From Desulfobacteraceae bacterium (GTDB lineage Bacteria; Desulfobacterota; Desulfobacteria; Desulfobacterales; Desulfosalsimonadaceae): DNA of 64,000 bases. Location: NCBI GenBank assembly GCA_014237465.1, contig JABZFM010000005.1, forward strand, positions 62,001-126,000, read 5' to 3'. How positions within the stretch are numbered: position 1 is the stretch's first letter; every line of letters starts with the position of its first letter. The position numbers and the translations under genes are program-made. The notes under the pieces are model-generated. The model searched no databases, had not been told where the DNA came from, and was given only the letters and a program-made list of their open reading frames with translations. Shown here one piece after another: positions 42,449 through 51,509 of the stretch.

Positions 42449-44101
42449 ATGAAAAAGCTGTCTGGAAATACAACCGGTCTTAAAGCAACTCAAATCCGCA
42501 GAATTGAAACTCTTTACCGTTACCGGATCCCGCCTGAAGTTGTTATAACACCCCAGGTGATAGAAAAACTAAGCACCCTGTCCTTTGAAATCAGTCGCCA
42601 GATCGGACTGCTGGTGAACCGTTCGGGTAAAATCATATCGGTTGTTATCGGCGATCATAAAGGGATCATGCTCCCCGACACCAGCGATTACCGCCCCCCC
42701 CCGGGACGCCTTAAGGGTCTGCGATATATTCATACACACATCAAAGATGAAGATTTAACACACGATGACCTCACGGACCTCACCCTGTTGCGGCTTGACC
42801 TGATCGCTGCCATTGGCGTGTCAAATACCGGACAGGCCCATCAGATTCATTTGGCAAACATTTTTCCAAATCAATCCGCTAAAATTCCTTACCAGATTCA
42901 TCCCCCTATTGCCCCGAATGAACTGGACATCAACTGCCTGGAACTGATCCAGTCAATAGAGACGGAATTATCCCGGATAAGCGCCCTGCATGATGTTGAC
43001 CCCGGAATCGAACGCGCCATCCTCATCAGCGTCACCACTTCATCTAGAATCAAAGCCGAAGCTTCCATTACCGAGCTTAAAGAACTGGCAAGATCCAGTG
43101 ATATCTTTGTCCTGGATACGGTTATACAGCACAGAAAAAAAATTGACCCCCGGTTTCTTCTCGGCCGGGGGAAAATAGAGGATTTAAGCATCCTGGCCAT
43201 GCAGGAAGGCGCCACTCTGATTGTTTTTGATCAAGAGCTCAATCCCTCACAGATAAAATCCATCACCGACAAGGTCGATCTCAAGGTGCTCGACCGAACA
43301 CAGCTTATTTTAGACATTTTCGCCCAGCGTGCCCAGACCAGAGAAGGAAAACTGCAGGTGGAACTGGCACAGCTCAAATATATGCTGCCGCGGCTTATTA
43401 AAAGCAACTCGGCGCTGTCAAGACTGGCCGGCGGCATCGGCGGCCGGGGACCGGGTGAAACCAAGCTTGAAGTCGATCGCCGGCGAATTCGTGACAGGAT
43501 TTCGCGCATTGAAAAAGGACTCAAACAGGTAAAAAAGCAGCGCCGGCTTCAAAAATCAAAACGCGAAAAAAAGGGATTGCCGGTAATTTCCATTATCGGG
43601 TATACCAATGCCGGAAAATCAACACTGCTGAACACACTAACGAAAAGCAATGTTCTGGCGGAAAGCCGGCTTTTTGCAACACTGGACCCGTCCAGCCGGC
43701 GGATGAAATTCCCGAAAGATTCGGAAGTCATTATCACCGACACCGTCGGTTTTATTCAGGACCTTCCCAAAGAACTCAAGGTGGCATTCCAGGCAACGCT
43801 GGAAGAACTTGAGAGCGCGGATTTGCTGCTCCATGTGATTGACTGCAGCAACCCTGACTATCAATCACAGATTAACTCTGTGGATAGAATTCTTGAAGAC
43901 CTGAATATCAGTCGAATCCAGACGATCAATGTACTGAACAAAATGGATCTCGTCAGTGATGACACCATGGCGGTTATTATAAAAGAAACCGGCGGCATAC
44001 CGATTTCAGCCAAAAAAGCATCAACGCTTCAGCCGTTGATTGATAAAATGCAGTCCATTGTCCTGGCGCCGAAACCTGAAATTTTTCATCATGTTGAATA
44101 A
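42449..44101 (+). CDS. hflX: GTPase HflX
   Basis: This 550-residue HflX has the ND1 N-terminal domain with the GGRGPGETKLEVDRRRI linker. The GTPase domain carries G1 in GYTNAGKSTLLN, G3 in DTVGFIQDLP and G4 in NKMD. It is longer than E. coli HflX because of about 150 extra N-terminal residues, a feature shared by many deltaproteobacterial and archaeal-like forms. HflX rescues stalled or damaged ribosomes by splitting subunits. It lies 48 bp after dnaB. Confidence 0.94.
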   Translation: MKKLSGNTTGLKATQIRRIETLYRYRIPPEVVITPQVIEKLSTLSFEISRQIGLLVNRSGKIISVVIGDHKGIMLPDTSDYRPPPGRLKGLRYIHTHIKDEDLTHDDLTDLTLLRLDLIAAIGVSNTGQAHQIHLANIFPNQSAKIPYQIHPPIAPNELDINCLELIQSIETELSRISALHDVDPGIERAILISVTTSSRIKAEASITELKELARSSDIFVLDTVIQHRKKIDPRFLLGRGKIEDLSILAMQEGATLIVFDQELNPSQIKSITDKVDLKVLDRTQLILDIFAQRAQTREGKLQVELAQLKYMLPRLIKSNSALSRLAGGIGGRGPGETKLEVDRRRIRDRISRIEKGLKQVKKQRRLQKSKREKKGLPVISIIGYTNAGKSTLLNTLTKSNVLAESRLFATLDPSSRRMKFPKDSEVIITDTVGFIQDLPKELKVAFQATLEELESADLLLHVIDCSNPDYQSQINSVDRILEDLNISRIQTINVLNKMDLVSDDTMAVIIKETGGIPISAKKASTLQPLIDKMQSIVLAPKPEIFHHVE

Positions 44102-44180
44102 ATTCAAACTGTATGGATCTGGGATCAACACAAATGAATAATATTGACGCAGTCAGATTATTTGATATAATTTAACGGAT

Positions 44181-44960
44181 ATGGATTTTGAGCAAATAAA
44201 AAATACCGGCATCGGCGCAGCATATAAGAGCGCTGAAATCATAAATAATTATTTAGGAAAATTAACATCCGTCAATAAAAAAGGACCGATTGACCTGGTC
44301 ACTGAAGCAGATATTGCGTCTGAAAAAAATATTATTGAAACCATTCGCTCCCGGTTTCCAGACCATGAAATTTTAGCCGAAGAAAGCGGATTGAACGAAT
44401 CCAACGATTCCACCTGTCAGTGGATTATCGACCCTTTGGACGGCACGACAAACTTTGCCCATCAAATACCTGTTTTCGCAATATCCATTGCCTTTGCAGT
44501 GAACAGTGAAATTAAGGTCGGCATTGTGCTCAACCCGGTATCGGGTGAACTTTTTACTGCGGTTCACGGACAGGGTTCAACCTTAAACGGTGGAATCATA
44601 AAGGTTTCTGAGGAGAAGAACATATCTGACAGCCTGCTGGTAACGGGTTTTCCCTATGACGTGAAGCAAATGCTCGACCCGATCATGCTCAGGTTTAAAC
44701 AATGTGTTGCCGCGGCCCGGGGGATCCGGCGCCTGGGATCGGCAGCCCTTGACTTATGCTTTGTTGCCTGCGGAAGATTTGAGGGTTTCTGGGAAGAAAA
44801 CTTAAAACCCTGGGATACGGCTGCCGGATGGCTTATTGCCGAAGAAGCAGGTGCCTTGGTAACAGATTTTTCAGGAATGCCTTTTACCCTGGACAAAAAA
44901 GAAATACTGGCAACCAATCGCCATATTCATAATGAAATGAAATTCACACTGGAGATATAA
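44181..44960 (+). CDS. suhB: Inositol monophosphatase family protein
   Basis: This 259-residue protein carries the IMPase metal motifs EESG, DPLDGTTNFAHQIPVF and WDTAAGWLIAEEAGALVTD. It dephosphorylates inositol-1-phosphate or related sugar phosphates with Mg2+; SuhB-type members may also act with the transcription machinery. The symbol rests on family resemblance. It is followed 10 bp later by a small conserved-looking ORF. Confidence 0.9.
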   Translation: MDFEQIKNTGIGAAYKSAEIINNYLGKLTSVNKKGPIDLVTEADIASEKNIIETIRSRFPDHEILAEESGLNESNDSTCQWIIDPLDGTTNFAHQIPVFAISIAFAVNSEIKVGIVLNPVSGELFTAVHGQGSTLNGGIIKVSEEKNISDSLLVTGFPYDVKQMLDPIMLRFKQCVAAARGIRRLGSAALDLCFVACGRFEGFWEENLKPWDTAAGWLIAEEAGALVTDFSGMPFTLDKKEILATNRHIHNEMKFTLEI

Positions 44961-44970
44961 AAAATAAATT

Positions 44971-45165
44971 ATGCGTGAACTATTACAAGCCAAACTCGTT
45001 GATAATTATCTTGAATGTTTCGGCGATCTTAATTTAACAGATCCTATCTGCCGCAAATATTGTGCATTACGGTTAAAATGTGCAATTGAACAGATTGAGC
45101 AGAACCGTCTGATACAACTTGAAGATCTAATCAATGTTCAGGAGGTCCCGCTAAAAGTACAGTAA
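44971..45165 (+). CDS. Small four-cysteine protein of unknown function
   Basis: This 64-residue protein carries cysteines in CFGDLNLTDPICRKYCALRL and KCAIEQ (spacing C-x10-C-x3-C-x5-C), followed by a helical C-terminus. The pattern looks structured and possibly metal-binding. I do not recognise a named family. It lies 10 bp after the inositol phosphatase gene and probably shares its transcript. Function is unknown. Confidence 0.65.
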   Translation: MRELLQAKLVDNYLECFGDLNLTDPICRKYCALRLKCAIEQIEQNRLIQLEDLINVQEVPLKVQ

Positions 45166-45186
45166 ATCAAAAAGGCATAAGATTTA

Positions 45187-45304
45187 AGGTAGAAGGCTGA
45201 AGGAAAAGTCAGTTGCTTCCCACCGATAATTTATAAGCGCTCCACTCAAAAAGAAAAAGACTACACCGCTGTTTTTTCTACCTTCTACCTTCTACCTTCT
45301 ACCT
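45187..45304. repeat. Short heptad-type tandem repeats between convergent genes
   Basis: A GGTAGAAGGCTGAAGG start and a run of CTACCTTCTACCTTCTACC at the end form an inverted pair. Related heptads occur at 58650-58720 and 60495-60535. Confidence 0.6.
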
Positions 45305-45315
45305 AAACCCCTATT

Positions 45316-46695
45316 TTAAACAAGCATCTTTCCGGGATTTAAAATCCCCGCCGGGTCAAACGCTGATTTAATTCTTCTCATTAATGCAACCGATTCAGCG
45401 CTGATTTCTTTTGTCATATACGCGGATTTTGTAATCCCCACACCATGTTCACCTGAAATTGTCCCACCGAGGGCCAGCGTAAAATCAAATATTTCATCGA
45501 CTGCCTGATTGGCTTTATGCAGCTGGGCAGGCACCTTTTTATCCAGCATGATATTGAAATGGATGTTTCCGTCACCGGCATGACCAAAACTGACCATTGT
45601 CAGCCCGGTCTCACGGCTTAATATTTTTATCTTTTTTACCATATCCGGAATTCTGCTTCGTGGAACCACAATATCCTCGTTAATTTTGTCCGGCCCATAT
45701 TTAAAAAGCGACGGGGAAACGGATTTCCGGGCTTTCCATAAAATTTCCGCATCCTGTCTGTTTTCAGCTGTTTTAATTTCCCTGGCACCGGATTTTCTGC
45801 AAACCGATGTCACACGCTCAACAGCATGCGACACTTCATTTTCAGTGCCATCGACTTCTATGATCAGTATGGCGTCCGCATCCGTTGGAAGTCCGGCCTT
45901 CATATAGTCTTCAGCGCACCGAATGGACGCATTATCCATGTATTCAATCGACCTTGGAATGATCCCCTGACGGATGATCTCAGATACAGTTTCAGCGGCT
46001 GTTTCAATTTCATCATAAATTACTGTAATGGTTTGCACCATATCCGGTAACGGGAGCAGGCGAAGAATCAGTTGGGTGATTATCCCAAGAGTTCCTTCCG
46101 AGCCCACAATCAGTCGCGTTAAATCATAACCAACCACGCCCTTAGCCGTCTGCACTCCGGTTTTGACGATTTCACCGGTCGCCAGGACAACCTCCATCCC
46201 CAGGACATAATCACGCGTCACACCGTATTTGACCGCCTTCGGTCCGCCCGCGCATTCGGCCGCATTGCCGCCAAGTGTTGAAAAGTCGGAACTGGATGGA
46301 TCCGGAGGATAAAAAAGACCGTGTGTTTCAACCGCTTTATGGAAATCACCAGTCACCACCCCGGGTTCCGCAACCGCCACCAAATTATCCCTGTCAATAT
46401 CAATAATTCGGTTTAAACGTGTCATTGCCATGACAACACCGCCTTTTACCGGCAATGATCCGCCGGTCATTCCCGATCCGGCCCCCCGGGGGGTGACGCT
46501 GAATCCATTTTGATTGGCGAGTTTTAAAACAGAAGAGACTTCCTGTGGATTTTGGGGAAAGACAACGGCATCCGGATAATAAACATCCGGTGTCGTATCA
46601 TAGGAATAACAGAGGATATCTTCTTTTTTATTCAAACAGTTGGACTTGCCAACAATGTTTTCGATTTTTTTAAAAATCTTATGTGAAAAAGCCAT
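45316..46695 (-). CDS. FAD-linked oxidase, GlcD / D-lactate dehydrogenase type
   Basis: This 459-residue flavoprotein has the VAO/PCMH FAD-binding domain (about 40-215; VTPRGAGSGMTGGSLPVKGG and STLGGNAAECAGGPKAVKYG). The C-terminal FAD-oxidase cap has the conserved GDGNIHFN and GTISGEHGVGITK segments. It oxidises D-2-hydroxyacids such as glycolate or D-lactate, with electrons passed to a separate partner. No Fe-S partner (GlcF) is adjacent. It lies 9 bp downstream of the dnaA-like gene. Confidence 0.9.
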   Translation of the reverse strand: MAFSHKIFKKIENIVGKSNCLNKKEDILCYSYDTTPDVYYPDAVVFPQNPQEVSSVLKLANQNGFSVTPRGAGSGMTGGSLPVKGGVVMAMTRLNRIIDIDRDNLVAVAEPGVVTGDFHKAVETHGLFYPPDPSSSDFSTLGGNAAECAGGPKAVKYGVTRDYVLGMEVVLATGEIVKTGVQTAKGVVGYDLTRLIVGSEGTLGIITQLILRLLPLPDMVQTITVIYDEIETAAETVSEIIRQGIIPRSIEYMDNASIRCAEDYMKAGLPTDADAILIIEVDGTENEVSHAVERVTSVCRKSGAREIKTAENRQDAEILWKARKSVSPSLFKYGPDKINEDIVVPRSRIPDMVKKIKILSRETGLTMVSFGHAGDGNIHFNIMLDKKVPAQLHKANQAVDEIFDFTLALGGTISGEHGVGITKSAYMTKEISAESVALMRRIKSAFDPAGILNPGKMLV

Positions 46696-46704
46696 TGGTC
46701 CGAA

Positions 46705-48060
46705 TTAAAACTTTCCGGAACTTAACTTTTGCTCAATGATATCCACCTGCTTTTTCATTTCACCCTTTTCCTTTAATTGTTTTTCAACCGCATTGATGGA
46801 GTGGATGACAGTGGCATGATATCGGTTAAAGTTTTTTCCGATGGACTGAATTGTCTGACTGGTATGCCGGCGTGACAGAAAAATGGCGATTTGCCTCGGC
46901 CGGGTAACAGACTGTTTTCGGGATTTGGAAATCATATCTTTAACGGTAATACCAAACTCCCGGGACACAACTTTTTTGATCACATCAATGGTTATATTTT
47001 TCTGGGTTGAAATAATATTTTTGACAATGCTCTCGGCCAGCGCCAGATCAACCGGAATTCCAAGAAGGCAGGATTTTGTGGTAACGCCAATCAGTCCGCT
47101 TTCCAGAATTCTTACGTTTTGTTTTAATTCGCTTGCCATAAACTCAATGACTTCGGACGGTACACGAAGGGCTTTATCCCTGGCTTTATGCCGCAGGATT
47201 TTAACCCGTGTCCGGAAATCCGGCGGTTCAATTTCAGAGATCAGGCTAAGCGCGATTCGGGATTTCAGGTGTTCACTCATTTTCGGAATCTTCGACAGAG
47301 GGATACTGCTTGAATAGATTATTTTCTTGCCGGTCTCATTTAAATAATCCAGCGTTAATGCCAGCTCCTCCTGGGTCCTGGTCCGCCCGGACAACACATG
47401 AATGTCTTCTAAGAGCAGTACGTCACAGCAGGACCTGTATTTCTTTTTAAAATCATCAATTGAATTGCCTTTAAACGCCATGACCATTTCATTGGTAAAA
47501 TCTTCAGCCGTGATATAAAAAACCCGTTCATTCGGGAAAGCTGAAAGAATTTGATGACCGGCAGCCTGAGACAAATGACTCTTCCCCATGCCGGGCGGTG
47601 AAAACAATAACAATGAATTCTGTGACGGTTTTTTCTGGGAGGCCAGTGAAAGCGCTGCCATATAAGCAAAATCACTGTTATTGCCGACAACAAACTGATC
47701 AAACGTGAAATTCCGTCTGAGCAACCGCCCGTTCTTCGGCCGGGCATCCACTTGCGGCAGTGTGAGCTGGATACCGGGATCCTCAGTTTTTCTGATCACC
47801 GATTTGGCACCCCCGCCGTTTCCCCGCGATACCTCCAGTAAAAAATTATATCCATCCCCGGCCACCCGATTCAGTTCATTTTTTATCAGTGCGCCAAAAT
47901 TTTCTAAAATACGTTTTTTTAAAAAATTATTTGGACAGATCAGTACGATATTTTCACCGGTTGCTTTAAAAAAATGAACCGGCTCAATCCACATTTTATA
48001 CACATGGGAGGGGATACTTTCTTTTATCGTACCTTTAACTTTTTGCCAGATTTTTTCCAT
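46705..48060 (-). CDS. dnaA: Divergent DnaA-type initiator protein
   Basis: This 451-residue protein has all DnaA domains: domain I, a linker, an AAA+ domain III with FSPPGMGKSHL and DVLLLEDIHVLSG, and a C-terminal domain IV. Two signatures depart from the norm. Walker A reads PPGMGKSH rather than GGxGLGKTH, and the DnaA-box reading motif, normally GGRDHTTV, reads FNRYHATV. It may be a second DnaA paralogue or a lineage with altered box specificity. dnaN, recF and gyrB are not adjacent. It is followed directly by the FAD oxidase gene. Confidence 0.88.
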   Translation of the reverse strand: MEKIWQKVKGTIKESIPSHVYKMWIEPVHFFKATGENIVLICPNNFLKKRILENFGALIKNELNRVAGDGYNFLLEVSRGNGGGAKSVIRKTEDPGIQLTLPQVDARPKNGRLLRRNFTFDQFVVGNNSDFAYMAALSLASQKKPSQNSLLLFSPPGMGKSHLSQAAGHQILSAFPNERVFYITAEDFTNEMVMAFKGNSIDDFKKKYRSCCDVLLLEDIHVLSGRTRTQEELALTLDYLNETGKKIIYSSSIPLSKIPKMSEHLKSRIALSLISEIEPPDFRTRVKILRHKARDKALRVPSEVIEFMASELKQNVRILESGLIGVTTKSCLLGIPVDLALAESIVKNIISTQKNITIDVIKKVVSREFGITVKDMISKSRKQSVTRPRQIAIFLSRRHTSQTIQSIGKNFNRYHATVIHSINAVEKQLKEKGEMKKQVDIIEQKLSSGKF

Positions 48061-48696
48061 AGGGGGTTCTTCCTTGCCAATTTACACATGAAACGTGCCA
48101 AAAATACTACTTGTTGAGGCCATTAAAATCGGTTACAAAAGACTAAACAAAACAACAAAAATAAAAAAACATTTCGCTATACAGACAAATGGAAGGTCAA
48201 TCAATTTTGTTCATGGTTAATTTAGGGATTGTGCTGATTGATCAAGAAAACATCAGCAGGAAATTGACCTCACTTATAAAGTATATTCACCCTTCCGTCA
48301 AATTGTGTATGTAGCGATATTTCTTTTTTCAAAATTCACTTTTAAACAATATATATTTGTAAATTTATAAGTAGGTTAGAACTTAATTTTAGTACAACTA
48401 TTTAAAACCTCTAACAATTCATTCATTTTAAATATCATCAGCAATATTAAGATGATTAGCGATACTTATGCATTTTAACGGCAAAGCATTACCTTTGAAA
48501 ATTTACCATTTTCTTAAAATTTCATCGTTTTTTACAAATATTCGACAATTTAATGACAAGACGGTTACATTGTTTTTTCCCAAATTTTTATTTAGCTGAT
48601 AATTCGGTTTGTTGCATGAACATTCAAATAATTGCTGATGAATTCTGTTTTTCAGTCTTTTAAAACTGACCTGACTTGAAAGGGAATCACTCGCAT
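48061..48696. other. AT-rich divergent gap upstream of dnaA
   Basis: About 640 bp of AT-rich sequence between dnaA and namZ. I find no clear cluster of TTATNCACA boxes; one perfect box (TTATACACA) lies just inside the dnaA coding region near 47996. Origin function is not supported by eye. Confidence 0.4.
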
Positions 48697-49872
48697 ATGG
48701 CAAAAATTACCACTGGCCTTGAAAACCTTATTGCCGAACCCCGGCAATGGCTGAACGGAAACCGGATTGGATTGCTAAGTAACCCGGCGTCTGTGAATAG
48801 CCAGTATCAACACGCAAAGCATCTTCTGCATAAAAAATTTCCCGGCCAGCTGACAGCGCTGTTTTCTCCCCAGCATGGTTTTTTTGCTGAAAAACAGGAC
48901 AATATGATCGAATCTGATGATTTTATCGATGATGAACTCAAAATACCTGTTTTCAGTCTGTACGGCAAAACCCGGGTCCCCACCCCCCAGATGTTTGAAC
49001 ATATTGATGTGTTAATCATCGATCTTTTAGATGTGGGTACCCGGGTGTATACCTTTACCTCGACCCTGTCCTATTGCCTGGAGATTGCGTCAAAACTGAA
49101 TAAACAGGTCATCGTTCTGGACCGTCCGAATCCGGTCAATGGGATCCAGATTGAGGGGAACTGCCTTTGCCTGTCCGTATCTTCATTTGTCGGGAGGTAT
49201 CCGATTCCCATGCGGCACGGTCTGACCATGGGGGAATACGCCGCATATATCAACCAATCGTTTAACATCAACTGTCAGCTAAAAATCATTCCCATGAAAG
49301 GATGGACCCGGCAAATGTATTTTCAGGATACCGGGCTTCCATGGGTGTTGCCATCGCCGAACCTGCCCACACCGAATTCCGCCATGGTATATCCCGGCCA
49401 GGTTATATGGGAGGGGACAAATATTTCCGAAGGCAGGGGAACGACCCTGCCGTTTGAACAATTTGGCGCGCCGTTTATTAATATTGATAAGGTCCTTTCT
49501 TTTATAAAAGGCCCTCACGTTCCAGGCGGGCTGCTCCGGCCGGTGGCATTTGAACCGACATCCAACAAATGGGCCGGGCAGGTATGCAAAGGATTCCAGA
49601 TTCATATCACAGATCCATACCAGTTTGAGCCTTATTTGACATCCCTGCATTTGCTTCAGGCAATTATTTTTCATCACAAAAATCAGTTCCAATGGAAATC
49701 CCCCCCCTATGAGTATGAAAGAAAAAAGCTTCCGATGGATATGATTGTCGGCAGTGAAGTCATACGCAGACAGATCGAAAATTTCGATAATATCCAGTCG
49801 ATCCGTAATGACTGGGCAAATGAGCTGGACGAATACCGTTTATCAGCCCGAAAATTTCATTTATATAAATAA
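48697..49872 (+). CDS. namZ: NamZ-type exo-beta-N-acetylmuramidase (DUF1343)
   Basis: This 391-residue protein matches the DUF1343/NamZ family over its length: NRIGLLSNPASVN, ALFSPQHGFFAE, LIIDLLDVGTRVYTFTSTL, VLDRPNPVNG, LPWVLPSPNLPT and WEGTNISEGRGTTLPFEQFG. Characterised members release terminal MurNAc from peptidoglycan fragments. No signal peptide is evident, which would favour intracellular processing of imported muropeptides. The ATG at 48697 is used rather than the in-frame TTG at 48676. It overlaps the ribosome site of the RNase H gene. Confidence 0.88.
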   Translation: MAKITTGLENLIAEPRQWLNGNRIGLLSNPASVNSQYQHAKHLLHKKFPGQLTALFSPQHGFFAEKQDNMIESDDFIDDELKIPVFSLYGKTRVPTPQMFEHIDVLIIDLLDVGTRVYTFTSTLSYCLEIASKLNKQVIVLDRPNPVNGIQIEGNCLCLSVSSFVGRYPIPMRHGLTMGEYAAYINQSFNINCQLKIIPMKGWTRQMYFQDTGLPWVLPSPNLPTPNSAMVYPGQVIWEGTNISEGRGTTLPFEQFGAPFINIDKVLSFIKGPHVPGGLLRPVAFEPTSNKWAGQVCKGFQIHITDPYQFEPYLTSLHLLQAIIFHHKNQFQWKSPPYEYERKKLPMDMIVGSEVIRRQIENFDNIQSIRNDWANELDEYRLSARKFHLYK

Positions 49873-49879
49873 GGAAACC

Positions 49880-50575
49880 ATGGAGTTGAAACCGGAAGAC
49901 TACAACTGGGTACGCAAACGATTTAAAAAGAACAAGGTCTGGATGGCCTTCGGTAAGGACGGCAACCCGTTTATTCAGAAAAACAAGGTCTTGATTAAAT
50001 ATCAGCTCGACCAGAAACATGAATACTGGGTAAAACCGGAGAGCGTGTATGAAATCCAGCCGGAGGATCAAAAATATGAAAAGTCCCCTGCGGCTCAAAA
50101 ATTCGGCCGCCGCCCGGTGAAGGCCGAAAAAAACAAGCCGGAAATTCCGCCTGACGAAAAAAAAAATGTTATCACCATCTATACTGACGGGGCCTCATCC
50201 GGAAATCCGGGACCGTCCGGAATCGGTGTGTTCATGCGCTACGGGAACCATAAACGGGAAATATCAAGATACATCGGCAATTCAACCAATAATATTGCGG
50301 AGCTGACCGCTATAGAAACAGCGTTATTGGAATTGAAACGGACGGATCTGCCCATTCGAATATATACGGACAGCAGTTACGCCTGCGGATTACTCATCAA
50401 TGGCTGGAAAGCCAAAAAGAATATATCACTGGTCAATTCAATCAAAAAACTCATGACGAAATTTAAGGATTTAAAAATCATTAAAGTCAAGGGGCACAGC
50501 GGAATCAGCGGCAACGAAAAGGCGGATCAGCTGGCCACAGCGGCAATCACATCACAAAAAGATTCTTCATGTTAA
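49880..50575 (+). CDS. Ribonuclease H family protein with N-terminal extension
   Basis: This 231-residue protein has a type I RNase H domain from about residue 90. Catalytic residues are visible in IYTDGASSGNPGPSG (Asp), NNIAELTAIETAL (Glu), IYTDSSYACGLL (Asp) and KVKGHSGISGNEKADQLA (His, Asp). About 85 residues precede it (NWVRKRFKKNKVWMAFGKDG), with many Lys and aromatic residues, perhaps a nucleic-acid-binding module. It removes RNA from RNA-DNA hybrids. The ATG at 49880 follows AAGGAAACC and starts 7 bp after the namZ stop. Confidence 0.85.
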   Translation: MELKPEDYNWVRKRFKKNKVWMAFGKDGNPFIQKNKVLIKYQLDQKHEYWVKPESVYEIQPEDQKYEKSPAAQKFGRRPVKAEKNKPEIPPDEKKNVITIYTDGASSGNPGPSGIGVFMRYGNHKREISRYIGNSTNNIAELTAIETALLELKRTDLPIRIYTDSSYACGLLINGWKAKKNISLVNSIKKLMTKFKDLKIIKVKGHSGISGNEKADQLATAAITSQKDSSC

Positions 50576-50677
50576 GGTGTCGGTGACTTCCCAGCAAGGC
50601 AGTTAACAGCGAAACGACAGGCTGTTTTCTCTCAAATCTGATTCGTTCATTTGCAAGGCATTAACACGAAAAAACTA

Positions 50678-50778
50678 ACGAGTTGGAGCAGTTCAGAAGC
50701 AAGGCATTTCAGCCTGAAGACGTAGCTTTTCTACTTCAATGGCTGAATAACGCAGTTCCTGAGCTGCTCCGGCTCGTT
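50678..50778. repeat. Palindromic element, family E
   Basis: This 101-bp element has terminal inverted repeats AACGAGTTGGAGCAGTTCAG and, on the other strand, AACGAGCCGGAGCAGCTCAG (17 of 20). Inside are CAAGGC, TTTCAGCC/GGCTGAA, and a GTAG/CTAC hairpin, then AACGCAG. Confidence 0.75.
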
Positions 50779-50784
50779 CTCAAC

Positions 50785-50822
50785 AAAAAAAACCCTGCGG
50801 CATATACCGCAGGGTTTATAAA
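50785..50822 (-). terminator. Terminator of the small coiled-coil protein gene
   Basis: AAACCCTGCGG pairs with CCGCAGGGTTT, followed on the minus strand by a T-run. It lies 30 bp past the stop codon of the 50852-51133 gene. Confidence 0.8.
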
Positions 50823-50851
50823 AACTTATAATAAAGTAAATGAAAAGGCGT

Positions 50852-51133
50852 TTATTTTGCTTTCAATGACTCTATTTCCTGTTTCAGGTCTTCGTTTTCT
50901 TTTTTGAATTTATCTATGTCAGACTCTGCACCCGGATCAGCTGGTGCGACACCGTTTTCACTCTGCCAGGTGTCTTTAAGTTCATCAAACCCCAGGTAAA
51001 GCGCCAGGCATCCACCAAGCAGCAGCATGCCGGGAATGGATCCCGCAAGAAGCTGCAAAAATGCATCAAACCAAATCGCCATACCGATGACTCCGATTAC
51101 GGCTGCTATTGCGCCGCCTATTAACGTTTTCAT
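50852..51133 (-). CDS. Small membrane protein with C-terminal coiled coil
   Basis: This 93-residue protein has two transmembrane helices (about 5-22 and 30-48), then a soluble acidic linker. The last 25 residues have the heptad pattern IDKFKKENEDLKQEIESLKA, a short coiled coil. A strong AGGAGGAG site precedes the ATG and a terminator follows, so it is a single-gene transcript. I do not recognise the family. Confidence 0.7.
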   Translation of the reverse strand: MKTLIGGAIAAVIGVIGMAIWFDAFLQLLAGSIPGMLLLGGCLALYLGFDELKDTWQSENGVAPADPGAESDIDKFKKENEDLKQEIESLKAK

Positions 51134-51391
51134 AAAGCCAACTCCTCCTTCTTCTTAGTGATTCATTATCTTAATAATTTGGATGACTTAGGATATTTTA
51201 AATGTCCTTAATTTATTTAAGTTATCTAACATAACCTTTTTTTTAAAGCAAGGTAAAATTTCTCAAAATGTGAAACACCAGCCGCATGAAAATATTGTAT
51301 TGCCCATTTTATATGCATGATGGATTATACTCTTGCAAACAAAACCATTACTTGATATTTTTTATTTTAAATTTAGATATAATAGATAATT

Positions 51392-51415
51392 GCGGCGCAC
51401 TCAGGTGCGCCGCAC
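51392..51415. other. Perfect GC-rich hairpin before plsB
   Basis: TGCGGCGCAC and GTGCGCCGCA pair perfectly around TCAG in an otherwise AT-rich 376-bp gap. Position between divergent genes suggests a regulatory or repeat element rather than a terminator. Confidence 0.5.
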
Positions 51416-51509
51416 TATTTAAAATCCCATTACTAAAAATTTGCTTTTAAAGCTATCGACAGTCTTGTATTTTTCTATTCTCTTTAATTAAATTGATTTG
51501 CGAGCAAAC

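Noticed and set aside
48061-48696. Replication origin next to dnaA
   Set aside because: AT-rich but without a cluster of DnaA boxes, and the DnaA itself is atypical and not linked to dnaN or gyrB.
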